A stretch of 63,107 bases of DNA from Hyphomicrobiales bacterium (GTDB lineage: Bacteria > Pseudomonadota > Alphaproteobacteria > Rhizobiales > Xanthobacteraceae), in the NCBI GenBank assembly GCA_009377755.1, contig WHTM01000029.1, positions 1 to 63,107 of the forward strand. The letters are read 5' to 3'. Of the stretch, positions 41,859 to 51,661 are shown piece by piece (the stretch's first letter is position 1; every line of letters begins with the position of its first letter). The notes under the pieces were generated by a model. The model ran no database searches. It was not told the DNA's origin and saw only the letters and a program-made list of their open reading frames with translations. The translations under genes and the position numbers were made by a program.

Positions 41859-44369
41859 ATGGCTAGAAGACTTGCTTTCTTTGCAGGGTTGTTCCTTGTT
41901 ACCGCAGCAACTCTTATGCTGCAGCTTGTTCAGACACGCATCCTCTCCGTTGTTGCCTGGTATCATCTGGCATTTTTTGTCATCAGCATTGCGATGTTCG
42001 GACTCACGGCGGGTGCCGTGTGGGTCTACTTGCGACGCGACCGCTTCACGGAAGCCACCTTGTCGCACGACCTCGTGTACTTTACCTCCGCCTTCGGCGT
42101 GACATCGGTCCTGTCGTTCGCCGTTCAGTTGACACTTTCGCCGGTCGCCGAGGTGAGCATTCTGGCCTTTTTGATCTGGGCCGAACTCGCAGTCTGCCTG
42201 TCCGTGCCGTTCTTCTTTGCCGGTGTCGTCGTCTCTTTGGCACTCACCCGCAGCCCTTATCCGATCGGGCGGGTCTACGGCGTGGACCTTGCCGGCGCGG
42301 CAGTCGGTTGTCTTGGCGTGCTCACGCTCCTCGACACGGTCCGTGGACCGACGGCGGTGTTGTGGGTCGGCGCCATCGCTGCGCTCGCCGCCGTGCTCTT
42401 CTCCCACTCGCGCATCGGCGCGGCGCCGGCGGCGAAGCCGCCGTTCGCCGCGGTACTCAGACGGCCACTGGCAATCGTCCTGGCGTTGGCCGCCGTTGCG
42501 GTGGCCGACGATCTGGCAGGGCCATGGGGGCTTCAACCCGTATTCATAAAGGGCAAAGTTGAGCCGCTCGACAAGCGCATGTTCGAGCATTGGAATTCCT
42601 TTTCACGCGTGGCGGTGTTCAATACCGACAACCGCGGCCCGCACATGTGGGGTTCCTCGCCGAAGGTCGACCCGCAGGACTGGCCGGTCGAGCAGCGGGA
42701 GATGGTCATAGACGGCGATGCCGGCACCACCGCCTATCGCGTCAATGACCTCGTCGGGGACCTGCAATTCCTGAAATACGACGTGACCAACCTCGCCTAT
42801 TTCCTGCCTGAGCAGAAACGGGCTGCCGTGATCGGCGTAGGCGGTGGCCGAGATCTCCTCAGTGCACGCCTCTTCGGTGTACCGGACATTACCGGCGTCG
42901 AGATCAATCCCATTCTCGGGCGCCTGCTGACACAGGAGCCCGGCTTCGCCGACTTTTCGGGCATCGGCGAGATGGGTGGGATCGAGATCAAGATCGACGA
43001 AGCCCGAAGCTGGTTCGCCCGTAGCAAGGAACAATTCGACATCATTCAGATGTCCCTGGTGGACACGTGGGCCGCCACGGGCGCAGGCGCCTACTCGCTC
43101 AGCGAGAACGGCCTTTATACCGTTGAGGCATGGCGCATCTTCCTGGAGAGGCTCGCACCAAATGGCGTGTTCACGGTAAGCCGCTGGTATTCGCCGAAGA
43201 GGATCGAGGAGACCGGCCGCATGGTCAGCCTCGCCATGGCGGCCACGTTCGATATCGGTGCAAAAGAGCCCAGGCAGCACATCTTCCTCGCCGCGTCGGG
43301 ACGCGTGGCCAACCTCATTCTGTCGGCCCAACCGCTGTCGCCAAGCCGAGTCGAGAAGCTGGAGACAGTCGCCAGTGACTTGGGCTACACGGTGTTGATC
43401 AGCCCAAGGCAAGAACCGCAGGTGGATATCCTGCGGAAGATCGTTACGGCTGAAAGCAAACCGGAGCTTACGCACTACACCGCGAGTCAGAAACTCGACC
43501 TCACTCCGCCACAGGACGACAGGCCGTTCTTCTTCAATCAACTACCTCTCCGCAATCCGCTGCTGACCATCAGCCTTGCGGCTGAGATCGACGACATCGG
43601 CGTGCTGAGCGGTAACCTGTTTGCGACAGCGACGCTCGTAATCCTGTTCCTCGTATCGGCGCTTCTGGTGCTGGCAACGATAGTCATCCCGCTGCGTCCG
43701 GCAATGCGAGATGTCGGCAGACGGCTGGCGTGGGGCGGGACCGCCTATTTCTTCCTCATCGGCGTCGGTTTCATGATGGTTGAGGTCGGCCTTTTGCAAC
43801 GCATGAGCGTGTTTCTGGGTCACCCCATCTATTCGCTCAGCATCGTGCTGTTCTCAATCATCCTCGCCACCGGCATAGGTAGCCTGATTTCAGACCGCCT
43901 CCCGCTAGATAGCGGAGGAAAGCTTGTCGGCTGGGCGCTGCTCGTCGGAGGCTTTCTGCTCGCTTTACCCTTCTGGTTACCGTCCGTCTTGCTTGCGTTC
44001 GGCGGGGCGACCCTGATCACCCGGGCTGCGCTCTGCGTGCTGATCATCACGCCGGCCGGCCTGCTCATGGGCTTTGGCTTCCCGACCGGCATGCGGCTCA
44101 TCTCTGCCGTGGACCGCAAACCGACGCCGTGGTTCTGGGGGATCAATGGTGCCGCCGGTGTGCTCGCAGCGTCGCTCGCGGTGACCCTCAGCATTGCGCT
44201 CGGAATCAGTACGACGTACCTCGTCGGCGCGCTGTGCTACCTGCTGCTTATTCCTGCAGCGCTAACGATCGGCTTCCATGCAGGCCGCGTGAAAAAATTG
44301 CTTCCATCGATAAGGAGCGACGAGGTAAGCGGTGGTGAAGAAGCGCTCGGAGCCGCCGTAAAGCCGTGA
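41859..44369 (+). CDS. Membrane-embedded spermidine synthase-like protein
   Basis: The 836-residue protein begins MARRLAFFAGLFLVTAATLM after a GGAGAGG site. About seven N-terminal membrane segments are followed by a soluble methyltransferase-type domain (VIGVGGGRDLLSARLFG and TGVEINPILG, the SAM/dcSAM-binding pattern of spermidine synthases) and then further membrane segments. Such fused polyamine synthase-like proteins have unclear roles. Base composition is slightly less GC-rich than its neighbours, and it is flanked by a repeat and a pseudogene, hinting at separate origin. Confidence 0.82.
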   Translation: MARRLAFFAGLFLVTAATLMLQLVQTRILSVVAWYHLAFFVISIAMFGLTAGAVWVYLRRDRFTEATLSHDLVYFTSAFGVTSVLSFAVQLTLSPVAEVSILAFLIWAELAVCLSVPFFFAGVVVSLALTRSPYPIGRVYGVDLAGAAVGCLGVLTLLDTVRGPTAVLWVGAIAALAAVLFSHSRIGAAPAAKPPFAAVLRRPLAIVLALAAVAVADDLAGPWGLQPVFIKGKVEPLDKRMFEHWNSFSRVAVFNTDNRGPHMWGSSPKVDPQDWPVEQREMVIDGDAGTTAYRVNDLVGDLQFLKYDVTNLAYFLPEQKRAAVIGVGGGRDLLSARLFGVPDITGVEINPILGRLLTQEPGFADFSGIGEMGGIEIKIDEARSWFARSKEQFDIIQMSLVDTWAATGAGAYSLSENGLYTVEAWRIFLERLAPNGVFTVSRWYSPKRIEETGRMVSLAMAATFDIGAKEPRQHIFLAASGRVANLILSAQPLSPSRVEKLETVASDLGYTVLISPRQEPQVDILRKIVTAESKPELTHYTASQKLDLTPPQDDRPFFFNQLPLRNPLLTISLAAEIDDIGVLSGNLFATATLVILFLVSALLVLATIVIPLRPAMRDVGRRLAWGGTAYFFLIGVGFMMVEVGLLQRMSVFLGHPIYSLSIVLFSIILATGIGSLISDRLPLDSGGKLVGWALLVGGFLLALPFWLPSVLLAFGGATLITRAALCVLIITPAGLLMGFGFPTGMRLISAVDRKPTPWFWGINGAAGVLAASLAVTLSIALGISTTYLVGALCYLLLIPAALTIGFHAGRVKKLLPSIRSDEVSGGEEALGAAVKP

Positions 44370-44381
44370 GGACGTGTCAAG

Positions 44382-44852
44382 CTACGCCACGCTTGAGACG
44401 CGCGCCGGCCCCATCAGCGCCTCGAGCTCGCGTAGCGACACCACCGAGCATACTTCGCTTGCATGTCGAACAGGTTGGCGCAATGCGCGAACCATGATCG
44501 GTCGAAGCAGCAGTCGTCGATGACGAACGTGGTGAAGCCGTGCGAAAAAGCGTCCACCGCGGTCGCTCGCACGCAGCCCGAGGTTGACACACCGCAGACC
44601 ACGACCGTATCGACGCGCTCCCGCACCAGAGACGCGCTCCCGCACCAGATATGCGGCAAGCGGCGTCTGGAAGAAGCCTGACGCCTTGGTCTTCGCCAGC
44701 ACCCAGTCGCCTTCGCGCGGCGCGATCTCGGAGGGGAAGTCGTTAAAGCGCGGGTTCAGCTTAGGCCCGCGCTCGCCCTTGGTCGCCTTGCCAGTGGAGG
44801 TATCGGCGACGACGTCGTTGTTGGTGAACACGATCGGCAGCTTGCATCCAGG
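44382..44852 (-). pseudogene. Isochorismatase-family hydrolase, truncated and double-frameshifted
   Basis: The start (KLPIVFTNNDVVADTS) and the end (VVSLRELEALMGPAR) are in one frame, but the middle, with the catalytic Cys (VVCGVSTSGCVRATAVDAF), is readable only in another. A 19-base tandem duplication (44612-44630 and 44631-44649) shifts the frame, and a one-base loss near 44447 shifts it back, leaving a 149-codon open frame with scrambled middle. The N-terminal part with the catalytic Asp is also missing; the frame meets a stop at 44853 followed by the inverted repeat. The Lys in VLAKTKASGFF remains. Confidence 0.78.
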
Positions 44853-44867
44853 TTAGGTCTGTCGTTT

Positions 44868-44978
44868 GTAGGATGGGTTGAGCGCAAGCGAAACCCATCA
44901 CGGCGCATGTTATCCTGACATTATAGTCCGCGCTGTCGATGGTGACGATGGGTTTCGCTTGCGCTCAACCCATCCTAC
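44868..44978. repeat. Long perfect inverted repeat (32-base arms)
   Basis: Arms 44868-44899 and 44947-44978 are perfect reverse complements (GTAGGATGGGTTGAGCGCAA...), separated by 47 bases. The element lies between the isochorismatase pseudogene and the amidase gene. The motif resembles dispersed REP-like repeats known in Bradyrhizobium relatives from memory. It can form a strong hairpin in either transcript. Confidence 0.85.
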
Positions 44979-45068
44979 GCCGCATTGCGCCATGCATCGG
45001 CAGACCTTGCGCCGGGATCGTCCGATAGCGCACGATCGTCATCGGCGTCCATTGGCGGTGGGGACCAG

Positions 45069-47423
45069 ATGACAGCGGTGACACAGCAGGGCGAGAACAA
45101 AAGCGCTCCGTTCCGTCTCGAAGAGGCGACGATCGACGAGCTTCACGCGGCGATCAAGGCCGGGCAGGTCACCCTGGTCGAGGTCGTTCAGCACTACATC
45201 GACCGGGTGCGCGCCTACAACGGCGTCGCCAGCATGCTCGTCACCGAAGACGGCGCACCGGTCGCCGAGGCGACCGGCACGGTGCGCGCGGGAGCGCCGC
45301 TGCGCTTCCCGACACAGACGGTTAAAGCCTCCGAACTGCTGCCCGACCTCGACAAGTACAAAGGACCGCCGCTCGAGTACGGTCGCATGGAGCCAACCGC
45401 CTCCGATCCCGACGCGCAGCAGCAGTTCGGCATGATCGTCGGCATTGCCGAAGCGGGCCAAGTGAACGCGCTCGCCACCCTCAATATCCGCGGCGAGCGC
45501 TCGGTGACGTGCCGGGGCGAGTTCGACCGTCATCCCTCGCTGGGTCCGCTGCCTCCCGCCGCGCCGCCCGTGTGCGAATTCTTCCGCCAGCTTCCCGACG
45601 CGATCGAGCGCGCGGCCGAGTTGGATGCCGCTTACGGGCGCAATCCCGATCTGGAAAAGATGCCGATGTACGGTGTCGTCTTCTCGTTCAAGGATTCGTT
45701 CGACATCAAGGACATGCGCTCGACGGGCGGCGGCGACGCGGCGTACGACATCGATTTTCCCGCGCGCGACCACGTGCTGGTCGAGCAGCTCCGCAACAAG
45801 GGCGCGATTATCTTCGCGAAGGCGGTCAACACTGAATACAACGGACGCGCCGGCGATCCCGGCGGCCGCCACAAGTCCGGCAAGGTGCTGCCGTCGACGC
45901 TCGGCTATCAGCGCAGCACCTGGGGCGGCAATCCGTCGAACCCCTATGACACCACGCGCTCGGCCTCGCTCGGTTCGAGCTCGGGATCGGCCCTGTCGGT
46001 CTCGACCAACATGGTAATGGCGAGCCTCGGCGAGGAAACGCGGGCGTCGTGCCGCGGGCCATCCAATCACAACGCGGTGGCGCTGATCCTGCCGCACAAG
46101 GCGATGCTCGGCTTCGCCGGCGGCGCCATCGGCGCCGACATCTACTGCGACCGCAGCGGCATTCATGCGCGCACGATTCGTGACTGCGCTAGGATTCTCG
46201 ACGCGCTGAAGGACCAGGTGGAGGGCTACTACGACCCGCGCGACATCTTCACGACCGTGCCACGGTCTTCGGTGCTGAGCAGCGCTTACGCGAGCCACGC
46301 GACGGCGAACGCGGCGGCGGGCGCGCTCAACGGCCTGCGGCTCGGGGTCATCCGCGAATCGATGGTCTATCCACCCGACTCGAAGACCGAAGAACCGATC
46401 GTCACCGCGGCAGCGAAGGAAATCAAAACGGTACTCGGTGGACATCTCGGCGTGACGCTGGTGGAATCCACCGATCCGCTGTGGCAGCCCGATCCCGCCA
46501 TCGAGACCATGACGACGGATTTCCGCCGCGCGCTGGCGCAGCTTGTGCCGGTGTTCATGCCCGATCTCTTGTTTCGGCTCGGGCGCGACGGTCAGCCGGT
46601 GTTCAAGGATTTCGCGGCGGCGATCGCGCCGACCGAGTTCATGCCGGGAATAGTGTTCGGCTCAGGCACCATGGCGCCGATCGACTATTGCGTCGCGTTG
46701 GCGGAGGGACGGATTGCGTCGCCGAAAAATCTCGACCTCGCCACCATCCAGCAGCAGGAATTGGCGATGGCGTTCCGCTTCCATATCTCGCAGTACCTGA
46801 TGCGGCGCGCCGCCGACTGGCAGGCCATGGGCTTTGCCGAAACGCTGACCGACTGGCCGGCGCTGAACGCGCGCTCCAAGTTCTGGGGCGACGACCAGCG
46901 CGCGGCCTTCAAGAACTGGGAAGAGGTCGCCGACCCGCGCAATCCGCTCGGCGGGCGCCAGGGCGTCAACGAGCGCATCATGCTGCGCGAACTGCTGCGC
47001 CGGGCCGACATGATGGTGATCCTGGAGAACAAGCTGGACGCGCTGGTGCGTTTGCATACGCCATGGCCGCCCGGATTGATCGGCGGCGCGTACCAGTACG
47101 ACATCGCGAGCAACCTGCGGCCCGAGTCACTGAGCGGACCGAACGCGGGGCTGACCGAAGTGCTGATCCCGGCGGGCTATGTGACGACCGTCTACGATCC
47201 GGTGTTCACGCTCAATGCCGGCCGGACGCGCTATGTATCGAAGGCGTCGCATACGCCCACGACCATTCCGGAGCCCGGACTGCCGTTCTCGCTGGTGTTC
47301 CGTGCGGAGCCGGGCAAGGAGGATGTGCTCCTGACGATCGCTTCGGCCTATGAAGCCACCTCGAAGCGCCGCATCCCGCCGCCGGCGTTTGGACCATTGC
47401 CGCGCGCGGGACAAGGGGGCTGA
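45069..47423 (+). CDS. Large amidase-signature-family hydrolase
   Basis: The 784-residue protein contains the Ser-cisSer-Lys catalytic set: Lys in VVFSFKDSFDIKD (about 216), cis-Ser in GSSSGSALSVS and Ser in ETRASCRGPSN, where the usual TGGSIR reads TRASCR. It is much longer than the typical 450-500 residues, with about 100 extra residues before the catalytic Lys and a long C-terminal part. It probably hydrolyses an amide. The start at 45069 follows GGGGACC. The next gene starts 4 bases after its stop. Confidence 0.85.
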   Translation: MTAVTQQGENKSAPFRLEEATIDELHAAIKAGQVTLVEVVQHYIDRVRAYNGVASMLVTEDGAPVAEATGTVRAGAPLRFPTQTVKASELLPDLDKYKGPPLEYGRMEPTASDPDAQQQFGMIVGIAEAGQVNALATLNIRGERSVTCRGEFDRHPSLGPLPPAAPPVCEFFRQLPDAIERAAELDAAYGRNPDLEKMPMYGVVFSFKDSFDIKDMRSTGGGDAAYDIDFPARDHVLVEQLRNKGAIIFAKAVNTEYNGRAGDPGGRHKSGKVLPSTLGYQRSTWGGNPSNPYDTTRSASLGSSSGSALSVSTNMVMASLGEETRASCRGPSNHNAVALILPHKAMLGFAGGAIGADIYCDRSGIHARTIRDCARILDALKDQVEGYYDPRDIFTTVPRSSVLSSAYASHATANAAAGALNGLRLGVIRESMVYPPDSKTEEPIVTAAAKEIKTVLGGHLGVTLVESTDPLWQPDPAIETMTTDFRRALAQLVPVFMPDLLFRLGRDGQPVFKDFAAAIAPTEFMPGIVFGSGTMAPIDYCVALAEGRIASPKNLDLATIQQQELAMAFRFHISQYLMRRAADWQAMGFAETLTDWPALNARSKFWGDDQRAAFKNWEEVADPRNPLGGRQGVNERIMLRELLRRADMMVILENKLDALVRLHTPWPPGLIGGAYQYDIASNLRPESLSGPNAGLTEVLIPAGYVTTVYDPVFTLNAGRTRYVSKASHTPTTIPEPGLPFSLVFRAEPGKEDVLLTIASAYEATSKRRIPPPAFGPLPRAGQGG

Positions 47424-47427
47424 TCGC

Positions 47428-48402
47428 ATGCCGGACGTCAAGCTTCGCTTCGCCTGCGCACTCTATGATCGAATGCTGCCGCTCTACACCAGGGAGGTGC
47501 AGCCGGAGGGCATCGATCTCGAGTTCGTCATGATCAACGATCCGCGCGAGACGTTCGACCGTATGGTGCGAGACCTCGCGTTCGATCTCTCGGAGATGTC
47601 GAGCTCCGAGTTCATCTCGCGTATGAGCCGGGGCCAATGCCCGTTCGTGGCGTTGCCGGTGTTCCCGTCGCGGTTGTTTCGCCACGGGTTCATCACGATC
47701 AATCGCCGGTCCGGGATTCGTCATCCGAAGGACATGCAAGGGCGAAGGATCGGCGTCCAGCTCTATACGATGACGGCGGCGGTGTTCATCCGCGGGCTGC
47801 TGCAGCACGAATACGGCGTCGATCTTTCGACGATCCATTGGGTGCAGGGCGCAATGGATGCACCAGGCGCGCATGGGTCCCCGACCGTTCTGCCGCTGCT
47901 CAAGCCGGTGTCCATCGAGATCAATACCTCGAACCATTCGTTGAGCGAGCTTCTGGAGCGCGGCGAGATCGACGCCATCATCGGCGCTACGCTGCCGAAG
48001 TCGCTGCGCACAAATTCCGATATCGCACGCCTGTTCCCCGACTACGATCAGGCCGAGGCCGCGTATTACCGAAAAACCAGGATTTTCCCGATCATGCATC
48101 TGGTGGCGATCCGGCGCGACGTGTACGAAGCGCACCCGTTCATCGCGGAGAGCTTGTACCGGGCGTTCTGCGATGCGAAGGCGCTTGCGCTGGAGCACAT
48201 GCGGTTCTCGGGCGCGCTGCGCTACATGCTGCCGTGGCTGATGACATCGGTCGATCAGATCGACGATGTGTTCGAAGGCGATCCGTGGCCGTACGGCGTC
48301 GAGGCGAACCGCCCCACGCTCGAGGCCCTGGCGATGTATCTCGCCGAGCAGGCGATCATCCCCGCGCCCATAAAGGTGGACGACCTGTTCGTTCCGGTCT
48401 GA
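47428..48402 (+). CDS. 4,5-dihydroxyphthalate decarboxylase-like / ABC-binding-fold protein
   Basis: The 324-residue protein has a periplasmic-binding-protein fold but no signal peptide (MPDVKLRFACALYDRMLPLY). It resembles the 4,5-dihydroxyphthalate decarboxylase family, which includes enzymes of phthalate degradation and uncharacterised cytoplasmic binding proteins. It is tightly linked to the amidase, suggesting it acts on the amidase product. Decarboxylase activity is a family-based guess. Confidence 0.75.
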   Translation: MPDVKLRFACALYDRMLPLYTREVQPEGIDLEFVMINDPRETFDRMVRDLAFDLSEMSSSEFISRMSRGQCPFVALPVFPSRLFRHGFITINRRSGIRHPKDMQGRRIGVQLYTMTAAVFIRGLLQHEYGVDLSTIHWVQGAMDAPGAHGSPTVLPLLKPVSIEINTSNHSLSELLERGEIDAIIGATLPKSLRTNSDIARLFPDYDQAEAAYYRKTRIFPIMHLVAIRRDVYEAHPFIAESLYRAFCDAKALALEHMRFSGALRYMLPWLMTSVDQIDDVFEGDPWPYGVEANRPTLEALAMYLAEQAIIPAPIKVDDLFVPV

Positions 48403-48414
48403 TCGCCACGTATG

Positions 48415-50319
48415 CTACAAGGTTTCCGCCACCCGCGGCTCGCGCAGGCGGCGCCGCAGCATCACCTCGCTGATCAGGAGGGCGCCGAGCAGCGCAGCAC
48501 CGACAATGTTCAGCATTCGCCCGCCGGTGAAGGCCTGGAACGGAACGATCAGGCACACGCCAGCGGCCGCGAAGAGCACGCGGTTAACGACCGCCATCGG
48601 GCGGAAGGCCTGACCCATCATGGCCGCCGACACGGCCCATACGCCGGCAACCGCCGCGACAAAGTCGATTCCGACATGCAGCGCATCGCCCTTGAACAAC
48701 AGCGTCCCGGAGAACACGAACATGAACGGGATCACGAACGCGGTCCAGCCGAAGCGCATGGCGGCGTAGCCGGTGCGCATAGGCGGGGCCTCGGCGATCG
48801 TCGCCGCGGCGAAGGCGCCGACGCAGACCGGCGGCGTGATCATCGACATCATACCGAAATACATGATGAACATGTGCGCCGCGATCGGGTCGATCTTCAT
48901 CTCGATCAACGCCGGCGCTACCAGCGTGGCGAGCAGAATATAGACGCCGACGGTCGGCATGCCCATGCCGAGAATGATCGAGACGATCGCTGCGAGCAGC
49001 AGAAGGATGATCAGGCTGCCGCCGGCAAGCTGCACCAGCGACAGGGTGAGCCCGAAGCCGAGTCCGGATATATTGAGCACGCCGATCACCATGCCGGCGG
49101 CGGCGCCGATCATGAAAATGTCGATCACGTTGAAGCCGGTCGTCCGCAGGATGTTGATCAGGTCGGGCGTCCTGATGCGGCGGCCCTTGTAGCCGAGCGT
49201 CATCGCCGAGATCACGACCATGGCGGTGGCGACGAGTGCGGACGTATCGAGCGGATAGTTCCACCAGAAGATCGCGGAGATCAGCACAACGAAGGGCAGC
49301 GGGAAATGCCAGCCCTCCTTCAGCACCTTGATCCCGGACGGGATGAGGTGCTCCGGCACGCGCGAGATGTTGAACTTCACCGCTTCCAGATCCGCCTGGA
49401 TGAACAGCGCCGCGTAGTAAAGCACCGCCGGGATCGCCGCTGCGATCGCCACCTCAGCGTAGGAGATTTCCAGGAACTCGGCCATGATGAACGCCGCGAC
49501 CCCCATCACCGGGGGCATCAGCTGTCCGCCGGTCGAGGCGACCGCCTCGATCGCGCCGGCGACGTGCGGGCGATAGCCCGCGTCCTTCATCAGCGGAATG
49601 GTCACCACGCCGGTCGACACCACGTTCGCGACCACGCTGCCCGAGATGGTGCCGAACAGCGACGAGGCGACGATCGCGATCTTCGCCGGCCCGCCGCGGA
49701 AACGTCCCATCAACACCATGGAGATGTCGGTGAAGAAGCCCGAGCCTCCCGACTGGAACAGCGCCTGGCCGAACAGGACGAAGCAGACAACGATCGAGGT
49801 GATGATCATCATCGGCAGCCCGAGCACCGCGGTCGAGTCCCAGATCAGGTAATAGGCGAGCCGGCCGATCTCGACCGGCCGTCCAGTGAGCGTGCCCGGC
49901 AGCAGGTCAGCGACCAGCGCCAGGACCACGAACGCCCCCGCGACAATGGCAATCGGCGCGCCGGCCGAGCGGCGCACGCCTTCGATGATCAGCACACAGA
50001 AGATCGCAGCCGTGACGAGGCCCTCGAGCGGGACCTCGGCGACGTGCTCGGTGAGTACCGGGTAGCGCAAGGCGATGTGAATTCCGCCGGCAAGCGACAA
50101 CGCCGCGGCCACCATGTCGTACCAGGGGCACGGCCCCTGTCGCGCCCGCCCGGGGCCGGCGGGCATGTGCAGATAGCAGAGCGCCATGGCGAGCCCGAAC
50201 ATCGCGCCGAAGAACTGCTCGGGATAGAATAACAGACCGACCATGCGGAACAGATCGGCCGAGTAGGCGATCGTCCCCAGCGGCAGCAGTATCGCCATGA
50301 ACCCTGCCAAGACGCGCAT
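48415..50319 (-). CDS. TRAP transporter fused permease (4TM/12TM, TAXI type)
   Basis: The 634-residue membrane protein combines DctQ-like N-terminal segments with a DctM-like C-terminal part, the architecture paired with TAXI receptors. The DctM motif is visible in GGPAKIAIVASSLFGTISGSV and GGQLMPPVMGVAAFIMAEFL. It lies downstream of the TAXI gene at 50508-51476 with a palindromic repeat between. It is convergent with the previous gene, 12 bases apart. Confidence 0.92.
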   Translation of the reverse strand: MRVLAGFMAILLPLGTIAYSADLFRMVGLLFYPEQFFGAMFGLAMALCYLHMPAGPGRARQGPCPWYDMVAAALSLAGGIHIALRYPVLTEHVAEVPLEGLVTAAIFCVLIIEGVRRSAGAPIAIVAGAFVVLALVADLLPGTLTGRPVEIGRLAYYLIWDSTAVLGLPMMIITSIVVCFVLFGQALFQSGGSGFFTDISMVLMGRFRGGPAKIAIVASSLFGTISGSVVANVVSTGVVTIPLMKDAGYRPHVAGAIEAVASTGGQLMPPVMGVAAFIMAEFLEISYAEVAIAAAIPAVLYYAALFIQADLEAVKFNISRVPEHLIPSGIKVLKEGWHFPLPFVVLISAIFWWNYPLDTSALVATAMVVISAMTLGYKGRRIRTPDLINILRTTGFNVIDIFMIGAAAGMVIGVLNISGLGFGLTLSLVQLAGGSLIILLLLAAIVSIILGMGMPTVGVYILLATLVAPALIEMKIDPIAAHMFIMYFGMMSMITPPVCVGAFAAATIAEAPPMRTGYAAMRFGWTAFVIPFMFVFSGTLLFKGDALHVGIDFVAAVAGVWAVSAAMMGQAFRPMAVVNRVLFAAAGVCLIVPFQAFTGGRMLNIVGAALLGALLISEVMLRRRLREPRVAETL

Positions 50320-50370
50320 GCCCCGCCTCCCATCTTCCCCCGCGCAATCCGCCCTGGTGCGCTCACCCGT

Positions 50371-50464
50371 CGGTCATTGCCGGGCTTGACCCGGCAATCC
50401 ATCTCCTTCGCAAAAGAGTTTGTTGCGGAGTCGATGGACCCCCGGGTCAAGCCCGGGGGTGACG
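50371..50464. repeat. Palindromic repeat (TCATTGCCGGGCTTGACCCGG type)
   Basis: It contains two hairpins, GCCGGGCTTGACCCGGC near its start and CCCCCGGGTCAAGCCCGGGGG near its end. It lies between the TAXI receptor gene and its permease gene and may lower permease expression relative to the receptor. Confidence 0.75.
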
Positions 50465-50507
50465 CAGGTGGGGGGGCGAACGTTGAGTCAATAGCATCGG
50501 AACGCGG

Positions 50508-51476
50508 TCAGCTCGCCCCTTTCCACTGATTGGTGTCCTTGAAGAACTTGATCGCGCCCGGGTGGTACTCCATGCCCGGCACCGGCATGTACATCTTGAC
50601 GGGCTCGAAGCCGCGAAGCCCCGGGAAGGTCGACACCAGCTGCTGCTTGTGGTCGTGAAGCGCTTTCAGCACGTTGTAGACGATGTCGTCCGACACCTTG
50701 CTGTTGGTGTTGACCAGCATGAAGTTGCGCAACACATTGGTCGGCACATCGAGCCCTTCGCGGCCCTTGCCGGGCTGTACCATTTCGACCGCCGAGCCGG
50801 GCAGGTGCTCGGTGAGCCGCTTCAGCGCTTCCGGCGAGTTGTCAAGCTGAAGCACGCGTAGTCCGCCGACCTTGGCCGCGGCCTGGATCACCAGGGCGGA
50901 GCCGAGTGCGAAATACAAAATGTCCGTTTTGCCGGCGATGAAGTCCTGGGCCGAACGCGGCACGGTCGGCGCAGGGATGCCAACGACGTCCTTCCAGGTG
51001 AGCCCGCCGTTCGCCAGCAGGCCGGTCATGCTCTGGCGTACCGACTTCTGCGCGGAAAACTCGCTCGACACCTTCTTACCCTTGATGTCCTTGATCGTCT
51101 TCATGTCCGAATCCTTGCGGACATAAAGGGCGCCGTAGAGCGGCGCGAGCACAGCGGCAACGCGCAGGTTCTTCTTTTCGCCGTTGCCTTCGTAGAACCC
51201 CGTGCCGGTTCGGAAGAACGACGAGTCGTAGGTATTGGCGATGCCGAACTGAAGCACATCGGCATTGACGTTGTTGAGCGGCTGGCTGCCCTGCGGTTGC
51301 ACGCGCATCTGGATTTTGGTGTTTTCCACCACGACCTTGGCGATGGCATTGGCCGCCGAATTGGTCCAGCCGCCGCCGGGCGTCGAGCCGAACCCGACAG
51401 TCTGAGCCGCGGCTCCGGTCGCTGCCAGGCCGAAGCCTAGAGTCACAGCAAGGCCCACGTTACGGATCACATTCAT
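50508..51476 (-). CDS. TAXI-family TRAP solute-binding protein
   Basis: The 322-residue receptor has a signal peptide (MNVIRNVGLAVTLGFGLAAT, cleavage after GAAA) and the TAXI opening TVGFGSTPGGGWTNSAANAI. It supplies the fused permease downstream. It is a different subgroup from the TAXI protein at 21555-22517. The ligand is unknown. Confidence 0.9.
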   Translation of the reverse strand: MNVIRNVGLAVTLGFGLAATGAAAQTVGFGSTPGGGWTNSAANAIAKVVVENTKIQMRVQPQGSQPLNNVNADVLQFGIANTYDSSFFRTGTGFYEGNGEKKNLRVAAVLAPLYGALYVRKDSDMKTIKDIKGKKVSSEFSAQKSVRQSMTGLLANGGLTWKDVVGIPAPTVPRSAQDFIAGKTDILYFALGSALVIQAAAKVGGLRVLQLDNSPEALKRLTEHLPGSAVEMVQPGKGREGLDVPTNVLRNFMLVNTNSKVSDDIVYNVLKALHDHKQQLVSTFPGLRGFEPVKMYMPVPGMEYHPGAIKFFKDTNQWKGAS

Positions 51477-51661
51477 GTCGTATCCTCCCGTTTTTTCTAG
51501 TGTTTTGTGAGACTGACGCGCCCTCGACCGCGTTCAAGCCATTGTCGACGATATCAACTTGTCGGCGGGTTCGGAAACACCGCGGCTGCGGCATGGTACC
51601 GCGTGGCAGGCAGATGGTACCACGATGCAGGCAAAGACGCCATTGGCGGGCGCGACAACCC

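Noticed and set aside
48412-50232. 606-codon open frame on the plus strand opposite the TRAP permease
   Set aside because: It is a high-GC shadow rich in Arg, Asp and His with no domain; the minus-strand frame encodes a clear membrane protein.
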